The notes beneath the pieces were generated by a model. It was not told the origin of the DNA, ran no database searches, and saw only the letters and a list, made by a program, of their open reading frames with translations. From positions 1-13,365 of the forward strand of contig DZBA01000060.1 of NCBI GenBank assembly GCA_022729775.1: DNA of 13,365 nt, read 5' to 3'. Within the stretch, counting starts at the first letter, position 1. Each line of letters starts with the position of its first letter. Source of the DNA: Anaerolinea thermophila. GTDB lineage: Bacteria; Chloroflexota; Anaerolineae; Anaerolineales; Villigracilaceae. The translations under genes were made by a program, and so were the position numbers. Of the stretch, positions 13,336 to 13,365 are shown piece by piece.

Positions 13336-13365
13336 ACACGGATTTTCGCGGAAAACACGGAAAGA
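13336..13365. repeat. Short CACGGA-type tandem repeat at the right edge
   Basis: The last 30 bases hold three copies of a word close to C(A/G)CGGA (13338-13343, 13348-13353 and 13357-13362), each followed by three or four A or T bases (AAG after the third), giving a period of about 9-10 bases. Intergenic repeats of similar style occur in environmental bacterial genomes. No coding sequence is apparent in 13187-13365. Confidence 0.4.

Noticed and set aside
1..13365. CRISPR array, tRNA, rRNA, insertion sequence or phage gene
   Set aside because: I looked for regular spaced repeats, cloverleaf-like segments, transposase motifs and terminal inverted repeats and saw none; the repeats found are short and intergenic.

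Overview
The window reads as a chromosomal stretch from a bacterium of the phylum Chloroflexota, probably class Anaerolineae. The evidence is indirect. There is a mevalonate-pathway decarboxylase of the type seen in Chloroflexota, a group III phosphofructokinase, a Tex/DegV/M29 peptidase housekeeping set, and coding DNA dominated by GCG/CGC codons. Half of the promoters also look leaderless. No rRNA, tRNA, insertion sequence, CRISPR array or phage gene was seen. No stretch longer than about 190 bases lacks a gene.

Layout. 1-68 (-): N-terminal codons of a gene leaving the window. 117-1235 (+): M29 metallo-aminopeptidase. 1234-1317: nested inverted repeats between two convergent genes. 1320-2402 (-): 6-phosphofructokinase with a Gly/Lys cofactor signature. 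2451-3230 (+): unrecognised membrane protein with an internal duplication. 3196-6259 (-): a tightly packed run read in the order DUF4143 AAA ATPase, xseA, xseB, DUF212 (divergent PAP2) membrane protein. 6342-7418 (+): quinone-type dihydroorotate dehydrogenase pyrD. 7393-8903 (-): CoA-binding protein followed by a low-GC acyltransferase-3-like membrane protein. 9091-11214 (+): Tex. 11335-12300 (+): mevalonate (di)phosphate decarboxylase, followed by degV (12317-13186) and a textbook terminator. 13187-13365: promoter-like and repeat-like DNA leading out of the window.

How the genes work together. Exonuclease VII subunits A and B share a transcript and probably form one enzyme. The decarboxylase supplies isoprenoid precursors and is co-transcribed with a fatty-acid-binding DegV protein, so this pair may serve membrane lipid supply. 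PFK and PyrD are central metabolism. The others are housekeeping or of unknown role.

The most interesting signal is regulatory. Four intergenic regions hold divergent genes. In each, one gene has a Shine-Dalgarno sequence and the other has a -10 hexamer ending only 6-8 bases before its ATG with no Shine-Dalgarno, as expected for leaderless mRNA. In three of the four the two -10 hexamers overlap each other. I see no clearly new multi-gene system. The best candidates for undescribed biology are this promoter architecture, the duplicated membrane protein and the ATPase placed in front of exonuclease VII.
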